Positions 6,736 to 11,529 of a stretch of 11,529 nt of DNA are shown here, piece after piece. Source of the DNA: an uncultured Bacilli bacterium (GTDB lineage: Bacteria > Bacillota_I > Bacilli_A > RF39 > UBA660). The notes beneath the pieces are model-generated. The model did no database searches and was not told the DNA's origin. It saw nothing but the letters and a program-made list of their open reading frames with translations. Where the stretch lies: assembly GCA_947632495.1 (NCBI GenBank), contig CANRPL010000045.1, positions 1-11,529 on the forward strand. The letters are read 5' to 3'. The position numbers were made by a program, and so were the translations under genes. Each line of letters starts with the position of its first letter. Within the stretch, counting starts at the first letter, position 1.

Positions 6736-7404
6736 ATGCGTTATAATACTCATGGTAAAGAAAAGAAAAATGTTGAATCTAATATTGTTGGTAATATCAT
6801 GGATGCTAACGCTAATATGCATGTTGGAGCTACTAATGGTATAGCTAATAATAAAATATTACAAGACTTTTTTAAAGATCGTAAGAAAACGAAAGCAATT
6901 GTTGTCTTATTAGTTATTTTCTTTGTCTTACTAGCTATTTTTATCATGATTCGAATTATGCGTAAACAAGATAATTCAACCAAACCAACGATTTATGATA
7001 TCGCTTATGCTAATCTAAAATTTATAGAAAATCCTAAATTAAAAAAATTATCTTGCCATAAAAATAATGTTAAAGCGGAAAATGAAGTTAAATCAGAGGA
7101 TGTAGTTATTTACTATTTTGATAATGATGATATTGATACGGTTATCTATCATACCGATATTACCTTATCAGAAAATTATATGGACTATTTTGAAACGATG
7201 TATACTGAATATGATAAAATGTTAGATAATGAATATCACTTTGATAATGTTAAGAGTTCTTTAACAACAGATCATAATCGTCTATTAGTGACAATTATAG
7301 TGTCAAATAAAAAGGATGTAGAGAATAAGTTAGGAGCACTTACTTTTACTAATTATGACGATGCGAAAAAAACTAATTTAGCAGCCGGCTATAATTGTAA
7401 TTAG
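6736..7404 (+). CDS. Single-pass membrane protein with extracellular C-terminal domain (unknown function)
   Basis: A 222-residue protein I do not recognise. ATG 6736 is preferred over ATG 6724 because GGAGGG falls between the two and fits only the later start. The first 52 residues are polar and probably cytoplasmic, with a Gly/Asn/Ala-rich stretch, and end in the basic run KDRKKTK. One strong hydrophobic helix (54-73) is followed by RIMRK. About 145 residues then form a mixed alpha/beta domain rich in Asp, Tyr and Asn. That domain contains exactly two cysteines, C107 near its start and C221 at the penultimate position, so a disulphide closing the domain is possible. The basic residues flanking the helix leave topology open, but a type II anchor is the simplest reading. 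It is a monocistronic unit with no clear terminator before the tRNA promoter. Confidence 0.65.
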   Translation: MRYNTHGKEKKNVESNIVGNIMDANANMHVGATNGIANNKILQDFFKDRKKTKAIVVLLVIFFVLLAIFIMIRIMRKQDNSTKPTIYDIAYANLKFIENPKLKKLSCHKNNVKAENEVKSEDVVIYYFDNDDIDTVIYHTDITLSENYMDYFETMYTEYDKMLDNEYHFDNVKSSLTTDHNRLLVTIIVSNKKDVENKLGALTFTNYDDAKKTNLAAGYNCN

Positions 7405-7434
7405 TTTAAAATGTAAAAAAATAGAGAAAAAGTA

Positions 7435-7463
7435 TTGCCAAAAAAGGAAAAATAAGGTATACT
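7435..7463 (+). promoter_or_regulatory. Promoter of the tRNA-Ile/tRNA-Glu operon
   Basis: TTGCCA (7435-7440), a 17-base spacer and TATACT (7458-7463), a strong sigma-A match. The expected start is near 7470, leaving a 5' leader of about 29 bases to be removed from the tRNA precursor. Confidence 0.8.
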
Positions 7464-7498
7464 TGAATAGTCATTGGCAAAAGCATTGACTTTTTGTT

Positions 7499-7575
<77 letters not shown>

Positions 7576-7579
7576 TGAT

Positions 7580-7655
7580 GGCCCGTTGGTGAAACGGTTA
7601 ACACACATGCCTTTCACGCATGCATTTATGGGTTCAAATCCCGTACGGGTCACCA
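7580..7655 (+). tRNA. tRNA-Glu (anticodon UUC)
   Basis: A 76-base tRNA four bases after tRNA-Ile, CCA encoded. Acceptor GGCCCGT/ACGGGTC (one G-T pair), anticodon stem CATGC/GCATG with loop CTTTCAC (anticodon TTC at 7613-7615), T loop TTCAAAT. The D stem is GTG/CAC, a compensated change from the common GTC/GAC. It is co-transcribed with tRNA-Ile. In most bacteria tRNA-Glu also supplies glutamate for tetrapyrrole synthesis; whether that pathway exists here is unknown. Confidence 0.97.
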
Positions 7656-7666
7656 ATTATGTTTAT

Positions 7667-7691
7667 AATCCTTTATTAAGGATTTTTTTTT
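7667..7691 (+). terminator. Terminator of the tRNA operon
   Basis: AATCCTT (7667-7673) and AAGGATT (7678-7684) form a perfect seven-pair stem with a four-base loop, followed by a nine-T run (7683-7691). Confidence 0.88.
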
Positions 7692-7778
7692 GATGAAAGA
7701 CATGTGTATGTTTTTTTTGTGTATTATAACTTGGCGGGCACGTAATTACGGAATATGATAAGAAGAAAGGAGGTTATA

Positions 7779-8618
7779 ATGAATCAGACATTTGGTATCG
7801 ATATATCGGAATTTCAAGGTGATTTTAATTTCCGTTTAGCTAAAGAAGAGGGAGTTCGCTTCACTATAATAAGAGCCGGCTATACGGGTAGTGACAATGG
7901 TAAATCTAAAAATATTGATCCTTTATTTGAAGAAAATTATCGTCGCGCTAAAGAGATTGGTATACCAGTTGGAGCTTATTGGTTTTCAAGAGCTACATCT
8001 TATGAATTAGGTCGTCAAGAAGCTGAATTTATGTATGAGACATGTCTTCGTGGTAAAAAATTTGAATATCCGATTGCGATTGATGTGGAAGATAATAAAT
8101 ATCAACGAAAAGCAGGTAAAAAAGCTGTTACTGAAGCAATAAAAGGCTTTGGTGATTATTTAGAGGAAAAGGGCTACTATTTTATTATCTATGCATCTGT
8201 CAATTGGTTTCGTAATTATATTGATACATCACAATTAAATCGTTTTGATAAATGGGTTGCTGATTGGACTAATATTAGACCACGTTATCCTAAAGGAGGA
8301 ATGTGGCAATTTGCTGGTGGAAAAAGTAGAGATATAGCTGGAGTTGATTGTGATAAAGATTATGCTTATAAAGACTATCCTAAAATTATGCTAGATCGTG
8401 GTTTAAATGGTTTTTTAAAAAAAGATGAATATTACGACATACCTGATTATGATGGACCATCTTTGATTGATGCTTTAAAAAGTATCGGTGTTGATAGTTC
8501 ATTTGCTAATCGCAAATTAATTGCACAAACTAATGATATTAGTGATTATCAAGGTACTGCTAGTCAAAATACCAAGTTATTAAACTTACTAAAAGCAGGC
8601 AAACTAAAAAAGAGATGA
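7779..8618 (+). CDS. GH25 lysozyme (N-acetylmuramidase), endolysin-like, no signal peptide
   Basis: A 279-residue glycosyl hydrolase of family 25, which cuts the MurNAc-GlcNAc bond of peptidoglycan. ATG 7779 is preferred because AAAGGAGG (7766-7772) lies just before it; the in-frame ATG 7755 would place that site inside the gene. Family marks in order: GIDISEFQG (6-14), IIRAGYTG (30-37), GAYWFSRA (65-72), the catalytic DxE pair D102 and E104 in AIDVED, YASVNWF (138-144), WVADW (159-163), MWQFAG (175-180) and GVDCD (188-192). Residues 225-278 form a separate C-terminal module (SLIDALKSIGVDSSF, then YQGTASQNTKLLNLLKAGKL) of a type recurring in Clostridium-like lysins and amidases and probably binding the wall. 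It lacks a signal peptide, like phage endolysins, yet no holin or phage gene is nearby. It may be a domesticated lysin or act in mother-cell lysis. Confidence 0.9.
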   Translation: MNQTFGIDISEFQGDFNFRLAKEEGVRFTIIRAGYTGSDNGKSKNIDPLFEENYRRAKEIGIPVGAYWFSRATSYELGRQEAEFMYETCLRGKKFEYPIAIDVEDNKYQRKAGKKAVTEAIKGFGDYLEEKGYYFIIYASVNWFRNYIDTSQLNRFDKWVADWTNIRPRYPKGGMWQFAGGKSRDIAGVDCDKDYAYKDYPKIMLDRGLNGFLKKDEYYDIPDYDGPSLIDALKSIGVDSSFANRKLIAQTNDISDYQGTASQNTKLLNLLKAGKLKKR

Positions 8619-8630
8619 TTCATCTCTTTT
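8608..8630. terminator. Bidirectional terminator between GH25 and tRNA-Lys
   Basis: A perfect ten-pair stem (8608-8617 with 8621-8630) and three-base loop, with T-rich sequence to the right and, on the minus strand, a six-T run to the left. It contains the TGA stop of the GH25 gene (8616-8618) and can also end the tRNA-Lys transcript. Confidence 0.82.
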
Positions 8631-8639
8631 ATTTTTAAA

Positions 8640-8715
8640 TGGTGTCCCCTTAGGGGCTCGAACCCTAGACCCACAGATTAAGAGTCTGTTGCTCTACCAA
8701 CTGAGCTAAGGAGAC
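8640..8715 (-). tRNA. tRNA-Lys (anticodon CUU)
   Basis: A 76-base tRNA with encoded CCA. Acceptor GTCTCCT/AGGGGAC (one T-G pair), D stem GCTC/GAGC, anticodon stem ACAGA/TCTGT with loop CTCTTAA (anticodon CTT, plus-strand bases 8680-8682), T stem TAGGG/CCCTA with loop TTCGAGC. It reads AAG only, so a separate UUU isoacceptor should exist elsewhere in this AT-rich genome. Confidence 0.96.
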
Positions 8716-8733
8716 ATTTGTCATACATCTAGG

Positions 8734-8742
8734 ATTATAACA
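8734..8742 (-). promoter_or_regulatory. Extended -10 promoter of tRNA-Lys
   Basis: On the minus strand TGTTATAAT gives TG plus a perfect -10 (8739-8734). The -35 position (TTTATT, 8762-8757) is weak. The expected start is near 8727, about 12 bases before the tRNA. Confidence 0.65.
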
Positions 8743-8751
8743 TAAAAAAAA

Positions 8752-8771
8752 GAAAAAATAAAGTATTTTTC
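8752..8771 (-). terminator. Weak A/T-only hairpin after the CHC2 gene
   Basis: On the minus strand AAAAATA and TATTTTT can pair over a three-base loop, followed by a long T run. With almost no G-C pairs it would terminate poorly. It overlaps the promoter region of tRNA-Lys, so read-through into the tRNA is possible. Confidence 0.3.
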
Positions 8772-8779
8772 TTCTATCC

Positions 8780-9451
8780 TTAAAAATTGCCTAGATGCTT
8801 CTTTACTAACTGCCTATTAACGCAAAGTCTATTAGCTATTTTATCTATTTTTTCATTGGTGAGTGGATATAATTTATTTTGATGACTTAAAAAGTGAAGA
8901 TAATTATCTACTCTTACGTTCAATTCGCTTATTCTTCTATGAGCGTAAGCAAAATATGTAGAACTATTTTCTCTTACTGATAGATGTTTAGCGATAGCAG
9001 TAATTTTAGGAGAATAGCTATCGCTAGCTTTCAATACTGTAGAACTATTTTTAAAACTAACAATTTGTTTCATTACTTGAATAGCCTCTAATGTCGTTAT
9101 TGGGTAGGCATCTTTTATAAAATCTAAAATAGAGCCTTCTTTGCAGCACCCATAACAACGAAATCGATCGGTTTTAGGATCAATCATAAAATCATATGTT
9201 TCATACTGACTATTATGAAAAGGACATATATTAAAGTAAAATTTACCTTTTTCTGATACGCGATATCTTAATTCCCATTGCTTTTTACAAATTAGTGTAT
9301 ACGATTCATTTTCTTGTCTAATCCATTTACCTTTACTAGAAAACCTGATAACGTCATCTTCGGTTAATAAATTAGGTAATGGGTTATGGATAAAGTTATC
9401 GTATAAATCTAATAGTGATAGTTTTGTTTCTATAGCTTCAATCTGTTCCAT
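8780..9451 (-). CDS. Stand-alone DnaG-type CHC2 zinc-finger protein with possible C-terminal HTH
   Basis: A 223-residue protein. Its middle resembles the zinc-binding domain of DnaG primase: ICPFHN (75-80) gives C76 and H79, then FRCYGC (97-102) gives C99 and C102. All four zinc ligands of the CHC2 motif are therefore present. DnaG-like GSILDFI (106-112) and TLEAI (120-124) follow. The N-terminal SLLDLYDNFI (12-21) resembles the DnaG lead-in helix, but about 45 extra residues lie before the finger. No TOPRIM catalytic domain or helicase-binding domain follows. The C-terminal LTNEKIDKIANRLCVNRQL (197-215) looks like a helix-turn-helix. It therefore cannot be a primase by itself and more likely binds DNA or RNA as a regulator or replication accessory. 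Stand-alone CHC2 proteins are common in phages and conjugative elements, but no element genes are seen here. ATG 9451 is supported by AAAGGTGAT seven bases upstream. Confidence 0.7.
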   Translation of the reverse strand: MEQIEAIETKLSLLDLYDNFIHNPLPNLLTEDDVIRFSSKGKWIRQENESYTLICKKQWELRYRVSEKGKFYFNICPFHNSQYETYDFMIDPKTDRFRCYGCCKEGSILDFIKDAYPITTLEAIQVMKQIVSFKNSSTVLKASDSYSPKITAIAKHLSVRENSSTYFAYAHRRISELNVRVDNYLHFLSHQNKLYPLTNEKIDKIANRLCVNRQLVKKHLGNF

Positions 9452-9472
9452 ATATAATCACCTTTGATATAT

Positions 9473-9501
9473 ATTATATTTAAAAAGACTCAAAAAGACA
9501 A
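9473..9501 (-). promoter_or_regulatory. Promoter of the CHC2 gene
   Basis: On the minus strand TTGTCT (9501-9496), a 17-base spacer and a perfect TATAAT (9478-9473). The expected start, near 9466, is the first base of the ribosome-site region CAAAGGTG. Confidence 0.7.
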
Positions 9502-9505
9502 TAAA

Positions 9506-9527
9506 ATAGATATCTACTGATATCTAT
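9506..9527 (-). terminator. Terminator at the end of the NUDIX gene
   Basis: A perfect nine-base inverted repeat (ATAGATATC and GATATCTAT, 9506-9514 and 9519-9527) with a four-base loop, followed on the minus strand by TTTATTG and then a five-T run. The TAG stop (9516-9514) lies at the loop border. The T tract is interrupted, so strength is uncertain. Confidence 0.6.
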
Positions 9528-10086
9528 TCCTTATTAATTCCATACTAAACATGGTATTGCCATCAACAATTAATCCTTCTTTTACTAATTCATCCATTTC
9601 TTCAATAGTTACTTCAAAGAATGAAATGAATTCATCTTCATCTAAATCTTGGTCACTGACTTTTACACAATTATCAGCAAAACCTAGTGTAACTGTCGTT
9701 TGCGTGGAACCGGTGTCTGAATAATATTCCATCAATGTTTTAACATCGTTACTTTCATAACCCGTTTCTTCTAATAGTTCTCTTTTCATACCATCGATCA
9801 TGTCTTCATCATCTTCAATTAAGCCGGCTGGAAATTCCATTGTTACCTTATTTTCTGTAGCGACTCTCGTCTGCATTACCATGACATATTTACCATTCTT
9901 GGTTCTTGGAATAATAATGGCCGCTCGGTTAACCGGTTTTATTAAAATATCCCGTGTCATTTCCATTCCGTTATTTAAATAATATTTGTTTGTTTCAATA
10001 GCCAAGAAAGCGGCTTTAACAACATCTACTTTTTCTACTTTCTTAACTTGATAAAGTTTCTTTGCTTCTCTTATTTGGTCTAACAT
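9514..10086 (-). CDS. NUDIX hydrolase, ADP-ribose pyrophosphatase-like
   Basis: A 190-residue NUDIX enzyme. The box GX5EX7REUXEEXGU is complete at residues 88-110: G88, E94, R102, E103, E106, E107, G109, Y110. It is preceded by the EFPAG strand, which is typical of the ADP-sugar pyrophosphatase group. These enzymes cleave ADP-ribose or related nucleoside diphosphate sugars to AMP and a sugar phosphate in the cytoplasm, using magnesium held by the box glutamates. The N-terminal beta region (about 15-60) matches the dimer-forming domain of that group. It contains an unusual lead, VVKAAFLAIETNKYYLNN, where NudF-like proteins have a short hairpin. The exact substrate cannot be read from sequence. 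It is divergent from spoVAC, with AAGGTGA as ribosome site and its own promoter. Confidence 0.88.
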   Translation of the reverse strand: MLDQIREAKKLYQVKKVEKVDVVKAAFLAIETNKYYLNNGMEMTRDILIKPVNRAAIIIPRTKNGKYVMVMQTRVATENKVTMEFPAGLIEDDEDMIDGMKRELLEETGYESNDVKTLMEYYSDTGSTQTTVTLGFADNCVKVSDQDLDEDEFISFFEVTIEEMDELVKEGLIVDGNTMFSMELIRNRYQ

Positions 10087-10101
10087 ATTATCACCTTAAT
10101 C

Positions 10102-10110
10102 ATTATAACA
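10102..10110 (-). promoter_or_regulatory. Extended -10 promoter of the NUDIX gene
   Basis: On the minus strand TGTTATAAT: TG plus TATAAT (10107-10102). No recognisable -35. The expected start near 10095 falls inside the ribosome site (10097-10091). Confidence 0.6.
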
Positions 10111-10135
10111 TATAATCTTTAAAATGCTTTTAAAA

Positions 10136-10165
10136 GTATAAAAGAAGTCTATCCAAAGCATAATA
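10136..10165 (+). promoter_or_regulatory. Candidate sigma-G (forespore) promoter of spoVAC-spoVAD
   Basis: GTATA (10136-10140) fits the forespore -35 pattern GHATR. After 18 bases, CATAATA (10159-10165) fits the sigma-G -10 pattern CATnHTA in every fixed position. No TTGACA-like element stands at 17 bases, so sigma-A fits worse. In Bacillus subtilis the spoVA operon is transcribed by sigma-G. The expected start is only about one base from AGGAGG (10171-10176), which is tight but matches the short leaders of other genes here. Confidence 0.6.
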
Positions 10166-10181
10166 GAGATAGGAGGCTTTT

Positions 10182-10622
10182 ATGGATAAAAATAAATACA
10201 AAGAATTAGTTGAACGTTATACACCTAAAGAAAATCGTCTATATAATGGTCTAATTGCTTTTATCATCGGTGGTTTAATGGGCGTATTAGGTCAGTTTTT
10301 AATTGACTTATATGCTAGCCTTTTAAGTATACCAACTAAAGAAGCAAGTACTCTGATGATTATCACGCTTGTCTTTTTAGGATGTTTTTTAACGTGTTTA
10401 GGCTTTTTTGATAAATTAGTATCATTCGCACGTTGTGGACTGATTATTCCAATTACAGGATTTGCTCATTCGATGATGAGCGCTACACTAGAATATAAGA
10501 AAGAGGGTATTGTAACGGGTATGGGAGCTAATATGTTTAAATTAGCTGGAACCGTAATAATGTGTGGAGTAGTTAGTGCTTATCTGTTTGGTTTAGTACG
10601 CTACTTAATTATAGGAGGTTAA
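10182..10622 (+). CDS. spoVAC: Stage V sporulation protein AC
   Basis: A 146-residue integral membrane protein of full family length. It has four hydrophobic segments at about residues 20-47, 54-80, 82-103 and 115-143. The conserved stretch PITGFAHSMMSATLEYK, then the EGIVTGMGANMFKLAG run, identifies SpoVAC. With SpoVAD and SpoVAE it forms the core of the channel that moves Ca-dipicolinic acid into the forespore and releases it during germination. SpoVAC has also been described as a mechanosensitive channel. It sits in the inner membrane of the spore. AGGAGG lies five bases before the ATG. No spoVAA or spoVAB precedes it; the upstream gene is divergent, so this operon starts at spoVAC as in many Clostridia. 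Confidence 0.95.
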   Translation: MDKNKYKELVERYTPKENRLYNGLIAFIIGGLMGVLGQFLIDLYASLLSIPTKEASTLMIITLVFLGCFLTCLGFFDKLVSFARCGLIIPITGFAHSMMSATLEYKKEGIVTGMGANMFKLAGTVIMCGVVSAYLFGLVRYLIIGG

Positions 10623-10623
10623 A

Positions 10624-11529
10624 ATGACTTTTCACTATGACAATGTTTATTTAAATGAAGTAAGTACAATTGCTGGGCCTTATGAAAGTGCTGGGCCTTT
10701 AGGACGTTACTATGATAAAGTGTATAGTGATTTTTACTGTGGTACTAAAACTTGGGAACAAGCGGAATGTCGTATGTTAATTGATAGTGTTGATATGGTT
10801 TTATATAAAGCTAATAAATTAAAAAATGATGTTGATTTACATATATCAGGGGACTTACTTAATCAAATTGTTTCAACGAACTACGCTAGCGCTACTTTAG
10901 GTATACCTTTAATTGGTATTTATTCGGCTTGTTCAACTAGTGTTTTAGGTCTAATTATCGGTAGTAATATGATTGACAAAGGGCAAATTCGTAATTGCCT
11001 AGTTAGTACATCATCCCATAATAATGGAGCTGAAAAACAGTTTCGTCAACCGGTTGAATATGGAGGGCCTAAAAAGAAGACTACGACTTTTACAACGACA
11101 GGCGCAGCTAGTTTTTTCCTTTCTTCTAAACCATCAGCTATTCGTGTTGAAAGTGCGACGGTTGGTCGAGTTGTCGATTTAGGAATTACCGATTCTATGA
11201 ATATGGGAGCTGTTATGGCACCTAGTGCCGCAACAACGATCTATCAACATCTAAAAGATTTAAAAAGAGATATCAATTATTATGATTTAATCTTAACGGG
11301 GGATTTAGGAATCTATGGCAAACGTATTTTAACGGAATATATGAAAACAGAATATAATATAACCCTTAATAATTATGATGATACAGCCTGTATGATTTAC
11401 GATTTAGATAATCAACCAGTATATGCTGGAGGAAGTGGTCCCGCTTGTCTACCATTAGTCTTTAATAGTTATATTTATAAAAGTATGTTAAATGGTGATA
11501 TTACACGTATCTTATTAGTCGCTACTGGG
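10624..11529 (+). CDS. spoVAD: Stage V sporulation protein AD, 3'-truncated by the window end
   Basis: 302 residues are visible of an expected 335-340; the frame is open at the window edge, ending in VATG, which in relatives leads into ALMSP and the last 30 or so residues. SpoVAD has a thiolase/KAS III-like fold and binds dipicolinic acid at the outer face of the spore inner membrane. Marks seen: AGPYESAGPLG (17-27), GDLLNQ (76-81), GIYSACSTS (98-106) with Cys103 at the thiolase-cysteine position, STSSHNNGAEKQFR (128-141), TTTGAASFFLS (157-167), DLGITDSMNMGAVMAPSA (186-203), LTGDLGIYG (224-232) and GGSGPAC (267-273). No His-Asn-type thiolase catalysis is expected, since the family is regarded as a binding protein. 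The gene begins one base after the spoVAC stop with AGGAGG (10613-10618) inside spoVAC, so the pair is coupled; spoVAE should follow. Confidence 0.95.
   Translation, partial: MTFHYDNVYLNEVSTIAGPYESAGPLGRYYDKVYSDFYCGTKTWEQAECRMLIDSVDMVLYKANKLKNDVDLHISGDLLNQIVSTNYASATLGIPLIGIYSACSTSVLGLIIGSNMIDKGQIRNCLVSTSSHNNGAEKQFRQPVEYGGPKKKTTTFTTTGAASFFLSSKPSAIRVESATVGRVVDLGITDSMNMGAVMAPSAATTIYQHLKDLKRDINYYDLILTGDLGIYGKRILTEYMKTEYNITLNNYDDTACMIYDLDNQPVYAGGSGPACLPLVFNSYIYKSMLNGDITRILLVATG

Noticed and set aside
6750..6983. Minus-strand open frame opposite the single-pass membrane protein
   Set aside because: Its hydrophobic look is the complement of the real membrane helix; no ribosome site.
7701..7778. Promoter for the GH25 gene (TATTAT or TATAAC near 7722-7730)
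   Set aside because: Neither box has a usable -35 or a correctly placed TG, and I saw no forespore-type pair, so I leave the promoter unassigned.
9800..9982. Plus-strand 60-codon open frame inside the NUDIX gene
   Set aside because: It is antisense to the NUDIX box, which is intact on the minus strand.
10102..10165. Sigma-A promoter for spoVAC using CATAAT as -10
   Set aside because: No TTGACA-like element at 16-18 bases and no TGn; the sigma-G pattern fits better on both boxes.

Overview
The window looks like part of the chromosome of a low-GC, spore-forming bacterium of the Bacillota, probably class Bacilli or a reduced, uncultured gut relative. Base composition is strongly AT-rich. Promoters are of the sigma-A type and ribosome sites are GGAGG-like. 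RNase III, YidD, a YeeN/YebC2-type YebC, SpoVAC and SpoVAD are all of Bacillota type. TGA ends three genes and tryptophan is written TGG, so the code is standard and not that of Mycoplasma. Nothing in the sequence fixes the genus.

Left part (1-4093): the 3' end of a membrane-anchored D-Ala-D-Ala carboxypeptidase; then a single-gene unit for a secreted fibro-slime protein with a VPNTG sortase signal; then, on the minus strand, a yidD-lipoprotein pair. The lipoprotein has the layout of a ZnuA-type metal-binding protein but lacks the usual histidines. A bidirectional terminator separates the convergent units.

Middle (4140-7404): rnc and yebC, each with its own extended -10 promoter; a coupled pair encoding a four-helix membrane protein with a zinc ribbon and a small soluble protein with a 26-residue repeat; and a single-pass membrane protein of unknown role.

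RNA and lysin region (7435-8742): a tRNA-Ile(GAU)/tRNA-Glu(UUC) operon with a clear promoter and terminator, an endolysin-like GH25 muramidase with no signal peptide, and tRNA-Lys(CUU) on the opposite strand.

Right part (8780-11529): on the minus strand, a stand-alone DnaG-like CHC2 zinc-finger protein and a NUDIX hydrolase. Divergently on the plus strand lie spoVAC and the start of spoVAD, which belong to the dipicolinic-acid channel of spores. A candidate forespore sigma-G promoter precedes spoVAC.

Most genes are housekeeping genes in short, independently promoted units. Two themes stand out. The genome is very compact at gene ends, with predicted 5' leaders of only about 8-25 bases and stop codons buried inside terminator hairpins. 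There are also several unfamiliar or atypical proteins: the His-less ZnuA-like lipoprotein, the orphan CHC2 protein, the zinc-ribbon/repeat pair and the fibro-slime surface protein. I see no CRISPR array, insertion sequence or complete mobile element, and no single convincing new multi-gene system. No gene-free stretch exceeds 300 bases.
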